Positions 14,274-22,370 of a stretch of 41,160 nt of DNA are shown here, piece after piece. How positions within the stretch are numbered: the first letter of the stretch is position 1; every line of letters begins with the position of its first letter. The stretch is from Rhodocyclaceae bacterium (GTDB taxonomy: Bacteria > Pseudomonadota > Gammaproteobacteria > Burkholderiales > Rhodocyclaceae), in contig JAEUNL010000021.1 of NCBI GenBank assembly GCA_016791115.1, positions 1-41,160 of the forward strand, written 5' to 3'. Made by a program: the position numbers and the translations under genes. The notes under the pieces were generated by a model, which searched no databases, was not told where the DNA came from, and worked only from the letters and a program-made list of their open reading frames with translations.

Positions 14274-14419
14274 GCGGGCATTCGAGACCGATCGAAGAGA
14301 ATGTCGGAAGTGTGCCGCGATCCGCGGTGGGCAGCAATCCCGCCGATTTGCGCGGCATCAACGGATCTCTTTGCCGCAGGTGTTAGGGTCGCCGGCATGG
14401 CGAAGTCGAGATTTCGCGC

Positions 14420-17086
14420 ATGACGCGTCCCGACGGCATCAGCATGGCGCGGCTGACGGCGGAGGCCGCGCTCGACAGTCTTGGATCGGGTCGGTCGGGT
14501 CTGGGTGCGGCCGAGTCGGCTCGCCGCCTGGCGGCGTTCGGCCCGAACCGCGTCGAAGCGGCCCGGCGCGATCCAGTCTGGCTGGTTCTGGCGCGCGAGT
14601 TCTCCCATTTCTTTGCGTTGATCCTGTGGGTTGCCGCTGGACTTGCATTGTTCGCCGAGCACTACGACCCGGGTCAGGGCATGCTCGAACTGGGCGTGGC
14701 GATCATCGGCGTGATCATCGTCAATGGCCTGTTTTCCTTCTGGCAGGCGCATCGCGCCGAGCGCGCGCTGTCGGCCTTGCGCAATCTGCTGCCGCAACAG
14801 GTCGAGGTGGTGCGGGACGGCGTTGCACGCATCGTGCCCGCCGAGGATATCGTCCCGGGCGACGTCCTGCTGCTCGGCGAGGGAAAACTGGTTCCGGCAG
14901 ACTGTCGTGTCATCGAATCGTGGGGCGTGCGAGTCAATCTGGCCACCGTGACCGGTGAGTCGCTGCCCAAGGCGCGCAGCGCGGAACCCGATACGGCGGC
15001 GGATCCGCTTGCCGCGCACAACCTGTTGCTGGCCGGCACGTCCATCGTCTCCGGCGAGTGTCGCGCGCTGGCTTACGCCACTGGGATGAATACCGAGTTC
15101 GGGCGCATCGCCCATCTCACGCAGACGGCCGGCGAAAGCGAGTCTCCGCTGCAGCGCGAGATACGCCATGTCTCGCGCATCGTCGCCCTGCTTGCCTCGG
15201 CGCTCGGTCTGGTGTTCTTCGCCATCGGCCAGGCGATCGGGCTGCCTTTCTGGGCCAGCTTCATGTTCGGCATCGGCATCATCGTCGCGAATGTGCCCGA
15301 GGGGCTGCTGCCGACGGTGACGCTGGCCCTGGCGCTGGCCACGCAGCGCATGGCGCGGCGCAACGCGCTGGTGCGGCATCTGCCGGCTGTCGAAACCCTC
15401 GGCAGCGCAACCGTGATCCTCACCGACAAGACCGGCACGCTGACACAGAACCGCATGAGCGTGCGCGAAGTGTTCATCGGCGGTCGCCACCGGCTTGCCG
15501 CGGAGCGCTGGCCGCACGGCGACGACGCTCGCCTGCGCGACGTGGCGCGCAACTGCCACAGCCTGAAATTTCCCGATGGCGTGCCGAGCGGCGACCCGAT
15601 GGAAATCGCGCTCTGGCAGTTTGCCGGTGCCGGGCATGGTCTCGTCGAGCGCATCGGAGAATTCGCGTTCGAGGCAGATCGCAAGCGCATGTCGGTGATC
15701 ACCCGCGCAGGCGGGACCGCCGCCTTGTGGTGCAAGGGCGCGCCGGAAACCGTGCTGCCGCTGTGCGCCGGCTGGCTGGACGAAGCGGCGACCTCGCGCG
15801 CGCTCGACGCGGAGGTGCGCGCCGACCTGCGGCGTGCGCAACTCGACATGGCTGACCGGGGGCTGCGGGTGCTCGCCCTGGCCTGGAAGCCGCTTGTACC
15901 CGGCGAGCATGGAGCGGAGTGCGGACTCGAGTTCTGCGGCCTGATCGGCCTGGAAGATCCGCCGCGCCCGGATGTGCGCGATGCCGTGACGCGTTGCCAC
16001 GAAGCTGGCGTACGCGTGGTCATGGTCACCGGCGATCATCCCCACACCGCGCTTGCACTGGCGCGCGACATCGGCATGGTGCGCGGTGCTGCGCCGCGCG
16101 TGCTCACCGGCGAGCAGGTGCGCAACCTCGGCGACGCCGAACTGCAACTTGCGCTCGACGCGCCGGAGATCCTGTTTGCACGCGTCACTGCGGAGCAAAA
16201 GATGCGCGTGGTGCAGGCCATGCAGAACAAGGGGGACATCGTCGCAGCGACGGGCGACGGCGTGAACGACGCGCCGGCCCTGCGCACCGCCGACATCGGC
16301 ATTGCGATGGGCCTGGGCGGCACTGATGTCGCACGCGAGGCCGCAGACATCGTGCTGCTCGACGACCACTTTGCCACCATCGTCAATGCGATCGAGGAAG
16401 GGCGTGCGGTTTACGAAAACATCCGCAAATTCCTCACCTACATCCTGACCTCGAACATTCCCGAGATCGTGCCCTATCTTGCCTTCGTGCTGCTGCGCAT
16501 TCCGCTGCCGCTGACGGTGATTCAGATCCTTGCTGTCGACCTCGGCACCGATCTGCTGCCTGCGCTGGCTCTCGGTGCCGAACCACCCCATGCGGAACTG
16601 ATGAAGCGCCCGCCGCGCAAACCTGGCGGACGACTGTTGTCGTGGCCGCTGCTGGCGCGCGCCTACCTGTTTCTCGGCCCGCTCGAAGCGCTTGCGGCCA
16701 TGGCCGCCTTCTTCTTCGTGCTCGAAGGCGCGGGTTGGCAGTACGGCACGACGCTGGATTCGGGCGACCCGCTCTACCGTCAGGCGACGACGGCCTGCCT
16801 GGCGGGCATCGTGCTCGCGCAGATGGCGAACCTGTTCGTCTGCCGTCACCCTTCGTTGCCGTTCTGGCGCTTCCCGCTGCTGCGCAACCCGCTGCTGCCG
16901 ATCGGTCTCGCCATCGAACTCGCGCTGCTGCTCGCCATCGTCTACACGCCGATCGGCAACCGCGCCTTCGGCACGCAGCCGCTGCCTCTCGAGGTGTGGC
17001 TTTACGCCGCGCCGTTCGCGCTGGCGCTCGTCGCGGCGGAGGAACTGCGCAAGCGAATGATGCGGCGCACGACGCCGCCGGCGTGA
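14420..17086 (+). CDS. P-type ATPase, P2 group with Na,K-ATPase-like ion site
   Basis: ATG 14420 gives 888 residues. All P-type marks are present: TGES in the actuator domain, the phosphorylation motif DKTGTLT (Asp336), KGAPE in the nucleotide domain, MVTGDHPHTA and GDGVNDAPAL in the hinge. An N-terminal cation_ATPase_N region, four helices before and about six after the catalytic part give the usual ten-helix layout. The ion-site helices match Na,K-ATPase more than SERCA: M4 IVANVPEGLLPTVT, M5 LTSNIPEI, M6 VDLGTDLLPA and the following MKRPPRKP. Family knowledge therefore suggests export of Na+ (or H+) with possible counter-transport of K+. No separate beta subunit is visible. A K+ channel gene lies 3 kb downstream on the other strand. 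Confidence 0.9.
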   Translation: MTRPDGISMARLTAEAALDSLGSGRSGLGAAESARRLAAFGPNRVEAARRDPVWLVLAREFSHFFALILWVAAGLALFAEHYDPGQGMLELGVAIIGVIIVNGLFSFWQAHRAERALSALRNLLPQQVEVVRDGVARIVPAEDIVPGDVLLLGEGKLVPADCRVIESWGVRVNLATVTGESLPKARSAEPDTAADPLAAHNLLLAGTSIVSGECRALAYATGMNTEFGRIAHLTQTAGESESPLQREIRHVSRIVALLASALGLVFFAIGQAIGLPFWASFMFGIGIIVANVPEGLLPTVTLALALATQRMARRNALVRHLPAVETLGSATVILTDKTGTLTQNRMSVREVFIGGRHRLAAERWPHGDDARLRDVARNCHSLKFPDGVPSGDPMEIALWQFAGAGHGLVERIGEFAFEADRKRMSVITRAGGTAALWCKGAPETVLPLCAGWLDEAATSRALDAEVRADLRRAQLDMADRGLRVLALAWKPLVPGEHGAECGLEFCGLIGLEDPPRPDVRDAVTRCHEAGVRVVMVTGDHPHTALALARDIGMVRGAAPRVLTGEQVRNLGDAELQLALDAPEILFARVTAEQKMRVVQAMQNKGDIVAATGDGVNDAPALRTADIGIAMGLGGTDVAREAADIVLLDDHFATIVNAIEEGRAVYENIRKFLTYILTSNIPEIVPYLAFVLLRIPLPLTVIQILAVDLGTDLLPALALGAEPPHAELMKRPPRKPGGRLLSWPLLARAYLFLGPLEALAAMAAFFFVLEGAGWQYGTTLDSGDPLYRQATTACLAGIVLAQMANLFVCRHPSLPFWRFPLLRNPLLPIGLAIELALLLAIVYTPIGNRAFGTQPLPLEVWLYAAPFALALVAAEELRKRMMRRTTPPA

Positions 17087-17161
17087 CGACCGTTCCGCCG
17101 CTGTAGTATCGTCTGCGGACAACCCGGCGCCGCGCCGGCACAAGAACGAAGGGAGACAACC

Positions 17162-17938
17162 GTGGGCAAGAACATCGGCAAGTCGGTCGGCGCGGGCGGC
17201 GCCAATATGTTCGAAGACGTGCGCGTGGTCCAGTACCTGCTCAACTGCGTGCCGGTTGGCAGCGGTGGTCCGCAGAAGGAACTGGTCATCGACGGCATCG
17301 CCGGACCGCTGACCAAATCGGCCATCAACGGCTTCCAGTCGAAAAAGCTCGGTTTTTGCGACGGGCGCGTCGATCCCGGCGGACGCACCATCACCGCATT
17401 GCAGGTGTTCGACCCCTATCCCAATCAGGATCTCGCGCCTGCCCCCGCTGCAAAGTCTGCGTCCGGCGGCGCGAATGGCGGTTCAGGCAAACAGACAGGC
17501 GGCTACGGCGGTTCAGGCAAACAGACCGGCAGCTACGGCGGTTCGTCCAATCAGACGGGCGGATACGGAGGCTATGGCGCTGGCGGCTCGCTCAAGGATA
17601 CCGGCGGTTACGGCTCGGGCGGCAAGATGGACGGCGGTTCGTCGGGTTCGGGCATCGGTGGCAGCATGGCCGCCAACGATCCATGGGGTTACTACAATCC
17701 GGCCAGCCCGTACTACATGAAGGCCGGTTATGAGCCGAGCAGCGGCGGCATCAAGTCGGGTTCCGGCAAGTCCGACGGCGGCTGGGATGGCTACGGCGGC
17801 AAATCAACCGGCAATTCGTCGAACGATCCCTGGGGCTATTACAACCCGGCGAGCCCGTACTACATGAAGGCCGGCTACGAGCCGGGCAACTGGTACGGGA
17901 GCAAGTCCGGCAGCGACGGCGGCGGCAAGTCGGCATAG
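17162..17938 (+). CDS. Glycine-rich repeat protein with peptidoglycan-binding-like N-terminus
   Basis: The GTG start at 17162 lies behind GAAGGGAGACAACC and gives 258 residues. Residues about 15-85 resemble a PG_binding_1 domain (VQYLLNCVP...IDGIAGPLTKSAINGFQ...DGRVDPGGRTITAL). The rest is low-complexity: GGSGKQTGGYGG-type units, then two copies of the segment NDPWGYYNPASPYYM... (residues 172-192 and 221-241) separated by Gly/Ser/Lys-rich sequence. The two segments differ by seven synonymous changes and no amino-acid change, so the peptide is under selection. There is no signal peptide, so it may leave the cell by a non-Sec route, as PG-binding T6SS proteins do. It sits 6 bp upstream of the SET gene and is probably co-transcribed with the SET and TssBC-like genes. 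Confidence 0.82.
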   Translation: MGKNIGKSVGAGGANMFEDVRVVQYLLNCVPVGSGGPQKELVIDGIAGPLTKSAINGFQSKKLGFCDGRVDPGGRTITALQVFDPYPNQDLAPAPAAKSASGGANGGSGKQTGGYGGSGKQTGSYGGSSNQTGGYGGYGAGGSLKDTGGYGSGGKMDGGSSGSGIGGSMAANDPWGYYNPASPYYMKAGYEPSSGGIKSGSGKSDGGWDGYGGKSTGNSSNDPWGYYNPASPYYMKAGYEPGNWYGSKSGSDGGGKSA

Positions 17939-17944
17939 CGCGCG

Positions 17945-18448
17945 ATGGACGCGGAACACGAACTCACCGCGTTCGTGCGCGAGGTCGTCATCCCCGGCGG
18001 CCCCGACGCAGTACCGCGGATCGAGCCGCGCCATTGCCGCTTCCGCCTCGCCGCGGACCTTTCGCCGATCCATCGCTGGGGCATCTTCGCCGACGAGCCG
18101 ATTCCGGCGCGGCGGCGCGTGATCGAGTACACCGGCGCTCGCATCGACCGTGACGAGGTTGCAAGGCGCAGTGTCCGGACCCACCTCTACATTTTCTGGT
18201 TCGGGCAGCAGGGCGCGCTCGATGGTGCCATCGGCGGCAGCGGCGCGGAGTTCATCAACCACTGCTGCGATCCGAATCTGTACGCGCGGGTGGCGCGCGG
18301 ACACATCCACCTCGTCAGCCGGCGGCGCATCGAGGCGGGCGAGGAACTGACGCTGGACTACCGCATTGTCGGCGGCGCGCCGCTGCGCTGCCGTTGCGGC
18401 TCGCCGCTGTGCCGGGGCTACATGAACAAACCATGGCAGCCGTCATGA
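17945..18448 (+). CDS. SET-domain protein-lysine methyltransferase
   Basis: This 167-residue protein is a compact SET enzyme that should transfer methyl from S-adenosylmethionine to a lysine side chain. Visible motifs are the N-terminal SET strand HRWGIFADEPI (43-53), VIEYTGARI, the cofactor motif FINHCCDPN (103-111), EELTLDYR (133-140) with the catalytic tyrosine, and a post-SET zinc-type motif C149-x-C151-x4-C156. The domain is complete without extra regions. It lies 6 bp after the glycine-rich repeat protein and 58 bp before the TssB-TssC fusion. A natural guess is that it methylates one of these partners; both neighbours contain lysines, with the repeat protein's MKAGYE motif a good candidate. 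That is inference. Confidence 0.9.
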   Translation: MDAEHELTAFVREVVIPGGPDAVPRIEPRHCRFRLAADLSPIHRWGIFADEPIPARRRVIEYTGARIDRDEVARRSVRTHLYIFWFGQQGALDGAIGGSGAEFINHCCDPNLYARVARGHIHLVSRRRIEAGEELTLDYRIVGGAPLRCRCGSPLCRGYMNKPWQPS

Positions 18449-18506
18449 TCGATGCGGCCGGTCCGCGCTACTATTCCGGCTGGGTCGGACCATGCGGGAG
18501 AACGAG

Positions 18507-19991
18507 ATGACGGACGGACGGATGCAGTTTGGCTTCACCTTCGGCAAGCCGGCGGGCGCGCATCGCGTGGAGGATGACGACCCGTTCCGCATCCTCGTGC
18601 TGGCCGATCTCGGCGGCAGCGCCCTGCCGTTCGAGCTGCGCAAGCCGCTGCGCGTCGATATCGACAACGTCGACGCCATCTTCGCGCGCATCGCGCCGCG
18701 CTTGCAGTTGAACCTCGATGGCGCGCAGGTGGAGATTGGCTTTTCCGCGCTCGACGATTTCCACCCCGACCGCCTGTTCGCGCGGCTGGCGCCGTTCGTT
18801 GCCCTGCGCCAGTTGCGCAGCGAACTGGCCGACCCGGCGCAGTTCCGCCGCGCTGCCGCGGCGCTCGGCGCCCCCACCGCCCCAGCTGCTGCGCCTCATG
18901 CAACCGAAGTCGATGCCGGTGACATCGAGCGCCTGCTCGGCCGCAAGCCGAGTGCACCAGCCTCGCCGGTCGCGCCCGCTGCAGCAGCAGTCGATGTCGC
19001 GAGCTGGATACGCGGCATCGTCGCGCCGCACGTGGTGCCCGACATTGCCGGCGAACAGGCGCAACTGATCGCTGCAGTCGATGCGGCCATCGCCGAACAG
19101 ATGCGGCGCATGCTGCACCATCCGGCCTTCCAGGCGCTCGAAGCCAACTGGCGTGGCCTCGACCGGCTGGTGCGCGAGCTCGAGCTCGACGAGGCGCTGC
19201 AGCTCTTCCTGCTCGATGCGCCGCGCGCCGCGCTCGCGCAGGATGTTGCACACCATGCCGCCGACCTGACGCAGTCTGCGCTGCACCATCATCTGTGCGG
19301 ACCGCTCACGCAGCCGCCGGACGGCAAGCCATGGTCGCTGCTGGTCAGCGACCTCGCCATCGGCGCCGACCTCGATGACCTGCGGCTGGTCGCCGCCCTC
19401 GGCGCGATGGCCGGACGCGCAGGTGCGCCGCTGCTGGCAGGCGCGGAACCATCGCTGATCGGCTGCGCCGACGTCATGCAACTTGCACAGCCGAAACAAT
19501 GGCAGGTGCCGGATGCCGATGCCGCGGCCTTCTGGGCCGCGCTGCGCCAGAGCCCGGTGGCGCCATGGGTCGGACTCGCCCTGCCGCGCGTGCTTGCGCG
19601 CATGCCCTACGGCAGGGATACCGATCCGGTCAGCGCGTTTGCGTTCGAGGAACTCGCGGTGCGCGAGCACGAGGCCTACCTGTGGAGCGGTGCCGCGTTC
19701 GCGCTTGCGCTGCTCGCTGGCCAGGCATTCATGGAGGGTGGCTGGAACATGGAGCTCGCCGCCGGCCTCGACATCGGCGATCTCCCGAGCCACGTGTTCG
19801 TGGAGGATGGCGAGAAACACCAGCAACCCTGTGCCGAAGTCTCGATCAGCGAAAGCGCGGGCGAGGCGATACTCGAACAGGGCACGATGGCGCTGCTGAG
19901 CTATCGCAATCGCAACGCCGTGCGCCTGCTGCGCTGGCAATCGATTGCCGAGCCCCTGCAGCAACTCCGGGGTGCCTGGGTTTCAGCCTGA
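18507..19991 (+). CDS. Orphan TssB-TssC (VipA-VipB) fusion, contractile-sheath-like protein
   Basis: I choose ATG 18507 (GGGAG six bases upstream; ATG 18492 is the alternative), giving 494 residues. Residues about 25-125 match TssB: FRILVLADLGG, RKPLRVDIDNVDAIFARIAPRLQLNL and IGFSALDDFHPDRLF. After an Ala/Pro linker, residues about 150-494 match TssC: LHHPAFQALEANWRGLDRLV, WSLLVSDLAIG, DLRLVAALGAMAGRAGAPLLAGA, WVGLALPRVLARMPYG, FEE, EAYLWSGAAFALA and a tail resembling the TssC C-terminus. In normal T6SS these are two proteins of about 165 and 495 residues that polymerise into the sheath. Here both are shortened and joined, and no baseplate, tube, ClpV or membrane-complex gene is present nearby. 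Confidence 0.85.
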   Translation: MTDGRMQFGFTFGKPAGAHRVEDDDPFRILVLADLGGSALPFELRKPLRVDIDNVDAIFARIAPRLQLNLDGAQVEIGFSALDDFHPDRLFARLAPFVALRQLRSELADPAQFRRAAAALGAPTAPAAAPHATEVDAGDIERLLGRKPSAPASPVAPAAAAVDVASWIRGIVAPHVVPDIAGEQAQLIAAVDAAIAEQMRRMLHHPAFQALEANWRGLDRLVRELELDEALQLFLLDAPRAALAQDVAHHAADLTQSALHHHLCGPLTQPPDGKPWSLLVSDLAIGADLDDLRLVAALGAMAGRAGAPLLAGAEPSLIGCADVMQLAQPKQWQVPDADAAAFWAALRQSPVAPWVGLALPRVLARMPYGRDTDPVSAFAFEELAVREHEAYLWSGAAFALALLAGQAFMEGGWNMELAAGLDIGDLPSHVFVEDGEKHQQPCAEVSISESAGEAILEQGTMALLSYRNRNAVRLLRWQSIAEPLQQLRGAWVSA

Positions 19992-20090
19992 GCGCGCATC
20001 GTGTGCCGGGCGCGCCGCGAGTGCGGCGCGGCAGGATTCGAGGGCATCGTCGAAACGGCCGTGCGAGTACGCCGGGATCACGCCCGGCAT
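19983..20090 (-). pseudogene. Possible TPR-gene remnant
   Basis: The 241-bp gap between convergent genes holds a short minus-strand frame with AYSHGRFDDALESCRAALAARPAHD, which has the small/large residue spacing of one tetratricopeptide repeat. Only 35 residues follow an ATG at 20090, and there is no ribosome-binding site. It overlaps the end of the sheath-like gene by nine bases. It may be the tail of a deleted gene, or chance. The rest of the gap (20091-20232) shows nothing. Confidence 0.25.
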
Positions 20091-20232
20091 GACACCATGG
20101 CCGGTCTGGAAGCCGCGTGCAGAAACGATCCGGGGCATGGCATCGCCGTGAGCCGCGAGAATGCCCGGCTGTCGGGCAGGCATGCCGGAGGTGACCAATC
20201 CATGCGCCGTCCAGGCACGGCCCCCGAAACGA

Positions 20233-21933
20233 TCAGGCGGCGGGTTCGCCAGCCAGCTTGCGCCACAGCCAGCTCGCGCGCCGCACGCGCCCGTGCAGCA
20301 CGTAGTCGCGGTCATTGACATTGACGAGAACGCCGAACAGACGGTTGCGCGCCGTCCGCGTGCTGGCGAACAGGATGTCGTCACCTGCGCGCAGCACCAG
20401 CTCGTCGCCCGGCAGGACGTGCAGCACGCCTTCCCGCAGCACCAGCAACGGCACCGCGCACAGGCGCGATTCGCGATGGGCCGGATCGCGCAACAGCGTG
20501 CCGAGCTCGACGCGCATGCCGCGGCGCAGATCGCGTTCCAGCGCGGGGGCGCTGCGGGCGTCGAGGGCGACGTTCCACGTCGTCGGCACGCGTTTGCCAC
20601 AGGTCTCGACGATGCGCGCAACCACGGCGTCGCTCCAGGCATCATCGCGCAGTTTCACCTCGGCGAGAAAGCGCGCGAGCAGCGGTGTGGTCAGGATGCC
20701 GAGGCATTCATGCGCGATGATCTCTGCCGGGCGCACCGTGAAATCGGCCTTGAAGGTCGAGAACAGCATGCGGTTGGATTGCAGGTTCTGCCGCAGCACC
20801 ATGAACAGTGACGGCTTGAGTTCCTCGGCCGTGGCGACGATGGCCAGGTTGGCGATGTCGTTGCTGGTGCCGGCAATGATGCCGACCGCCTTGTCGATGC
20901 CCGACGCCTCGAGCACGTGGCGCTCGTTGCCGACGCCGGCCACGTGTCGCGCCGCGCAGCGGATCGACTGGTTCGGCTCAATTACCGTCAGGTCGATGCC
21001 TTCGCCCTGCAGATCGTCCACGATCGCCTGGCCGAAGCGACCGTAGCCGCACAGGATCCAGTGTCCGCGCGGCGGTTCGCGCTGCGGTTCGAGCTTCGAG
21101 CCGGGCGTCGCGGTGAGCCACTCCATCAACTGGTACGAACCGGGCGAGCGGATCGCCAGCGCAAGGTATTCGCCGAAGGTCTCGAAGGGATTGATGATGT
21201 GCTGGATGCCGAACGATCTCATGTTCGCGGCAATCTCAGGGCGCGTAACCCGGCACAGCACCGGCACGTTCTCGCGCAGCAGTCTCGCAGCGGCGGCGAC
21301 CGCGAGATTCGCTTCATCGTCGCTGGTGAGTGCGATCACGCCGGCGCAATGCCGGCTCATGAGACCGGCGCGCAGCAGGTTGTCCGGCTGGCGAGCATCG
21401 GCGGCGATGCCGGGCGCATCGATACGCAGATCCTGCAGCTCGAGGTCGTCGATGCGCGCCTGTTCGATGTCGATCACGACGAAGCGCCGGTTCAGGTGGT
21501 CGAAGGCACGGCACAGCATCTGCCCGGTTTCGCCGTAACCGCACACGAGGTAGAAGGGCTCGCGCACGCCGCGCACGCTGCGCGTGAAGCGTTGCGCAGT
21601 CAACGCCTGCTGGAACGCGCGGTCCTGCACCAGCGCGAGCAGTGTGCCGATGGCGTAGGCCCAGCCGACGACGGAGAGGTAGATGCTGAAGGTCACCCAC
21701 ATGCGCTGCGCATCTGTGAAGGCATAGGGAATCTCGCCGAAGCCGATCGTCGTCGCGGTATAGCTGAGGAAGTAGAAGGCGTGGAAGAAACCCATCTGCC
21801 ACGGTTTGCCGTTGGCGTCGACGCCGGGGATCAGCGTCAGCCCGAGTACCGAGACCGCGTAGATCAGGATCAGCACGATCAGCGGCGCACGCATGCGCCG
21901 CACGATCAGCAGGATGGCACTGTTCGGATGCAC
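20233..21933 (-). CDS. Two-helix K+ channel with two TrkA/RCK NAD-binding regions
   Basis: The GTG start at 21933 gives 566 residues; ATG 21894 is the alternative. The N-terminus has helix 1 (APLIVLILIYAVSVLGLTLI), a pore loop with filter TTIGFGEIP (TIGFG at residues 62-66, the GFG variant of the K+ signature), and helix 2 (VTFSIYLSVVGWAYAIGTLLAL). Two cytoplasmic Rossmann-type RCK domains follow, each starting with a Gly motif (VCGYGETGQMLC and LCGYGRFGQAIVDDL), with TrkA_C-like tails. This is the MthK-like layout, gated by nucleotide or Ca2+ binding. Only 14 bp separate it from the small membrane protein upstream (21948-22331), so they are likely one unit. Probably K+ flux for turgor or pH control. 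Confidence 0.9.
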   Translation of the reverse strand: MHPNSAILLIVRRMRAPLIVLILIYAVSVLGLTLIPGVDANGKPWQMGFFHAFYFLSYTATTIGFGEIPYAFTDAQRMWVTFSIYLSVVGWAYAIGTLLALVQDRAFQQALTAQRFTRSVRGVREPFYLVCGYGETGQMLCRAFDHLNRRFVVIDIEQARIDDLELQDLRIDAPGIAADARQPDNLLRAGLMSRHCAGVIALTSDDEANLAVAAAARLLRENVPVLCRVTRPEIAANMRSFGIQHIINPFETFGEYLALAIRSPGSYQLMEWLTATPGSKLEPQREPPRGHWILCGYGRFGQAIVDDLQGEGIDLTVIEPNQSIRCAARHVAGVGNERHVLEASGIDKAVGIIAGTSNDIANLAIVATAEELKPSLFMVLRQNLQSNRMLFSTFKADFTVRPAEIIAHECLGILTTPLLARFLAEVKLRDDAWSDAVVARIVETCGKRVPTTWNVALDARSAPALERDLRRGMRVELGTLLRDPAHRESRLCAVPLLVLREGVLHVLPGDELVLRAGDDILFASTRTARNRLFGVLVNVNDRDYVLHGRVRRASWLWRKLAGEPAA

Positions 21934-21947
21934 GGCAGCCGATCGGC

Positions 21948-22331
21948 CTAGCGACGCAGCATCATGGTCTCGATGATCAGCATGACGACCGAGACGATGT
22001 TGGCAAGCAGTGCGCCGGCCGCCAGCGACACGATGGTGGTGATCGCCTGGGCATCCACGCCCGTCGAGGAAACGTGCGCCGCATAGCCCCACACGCAGGC
22101 CGCCGCGACGAGTTGCAGGTCGGCCACGAGGCTCGTTGCCAGATGTACTGCGCCGACCTGGGTGCGATCGCCGAACTTGAGGACCGTGGCGATCAGATTC
22201 ACGACGATGGCGAGGAACAGCTCGAGTGCGTTATGGTGCATCGGGTTGTCGATTTCGCCGATGACGAAGCCGAAGTTCAGCGTTGCCGCGAAGACGATGA
22301 AAAAACCGAAGACGACTTTCTCGAGGTTCAT
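21948..22331 (-). CDS. Small integral membrane protein (DUF6394-like), partner of K+ channel
   Basis: This 127-residue protein has four hydrophobic segments: FGFFIVFAATLNFGFVIG, ELFLAIVVNLIATVL, LVADLQLVAAACVWGYAAHV and a long last one from TTIVSLAAGALLANIVSVVMLIIET. The loops carry conserved-looking polar motifs (EIDNPMHHN, KFGDRTQVG). The ATG at 22331 begins the gene, and it is followed after 14 bp by the channel gene on the same strand. I recall a DUF6394 label for proteins of this look next to NAD-binding ion channels, but the family name is from memory. An accessory role for the channel is inferred from position. Confidence 0.8.
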   Translation of the reverse strand: MNLEKVVFGFFIVFAATLNFGFVIGEIDNPMHHNALELFLAIVVNLIATVLKFGDRTQVGAVHLATSLVADLQLVAAACVWGYAAHVSSTGVDAQAITTIVSLAAGALLANIVSVVMLIIETMMLRR

Positions 22332-22370
22332 GTGCGCATCCCGCCGGAATGGAATTGAGCGGATTCTAAG

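Noticed and set aside
13886..17143. A 1085-codon open frame on the minus strand
   Set aside because: It lies antisense to the P-type ATPase and is an effect of high GC and codon bias; its composition is Arg/Gln/His-rich with no motif. Only its last part coincides with the broken zinc-ribbon gene.
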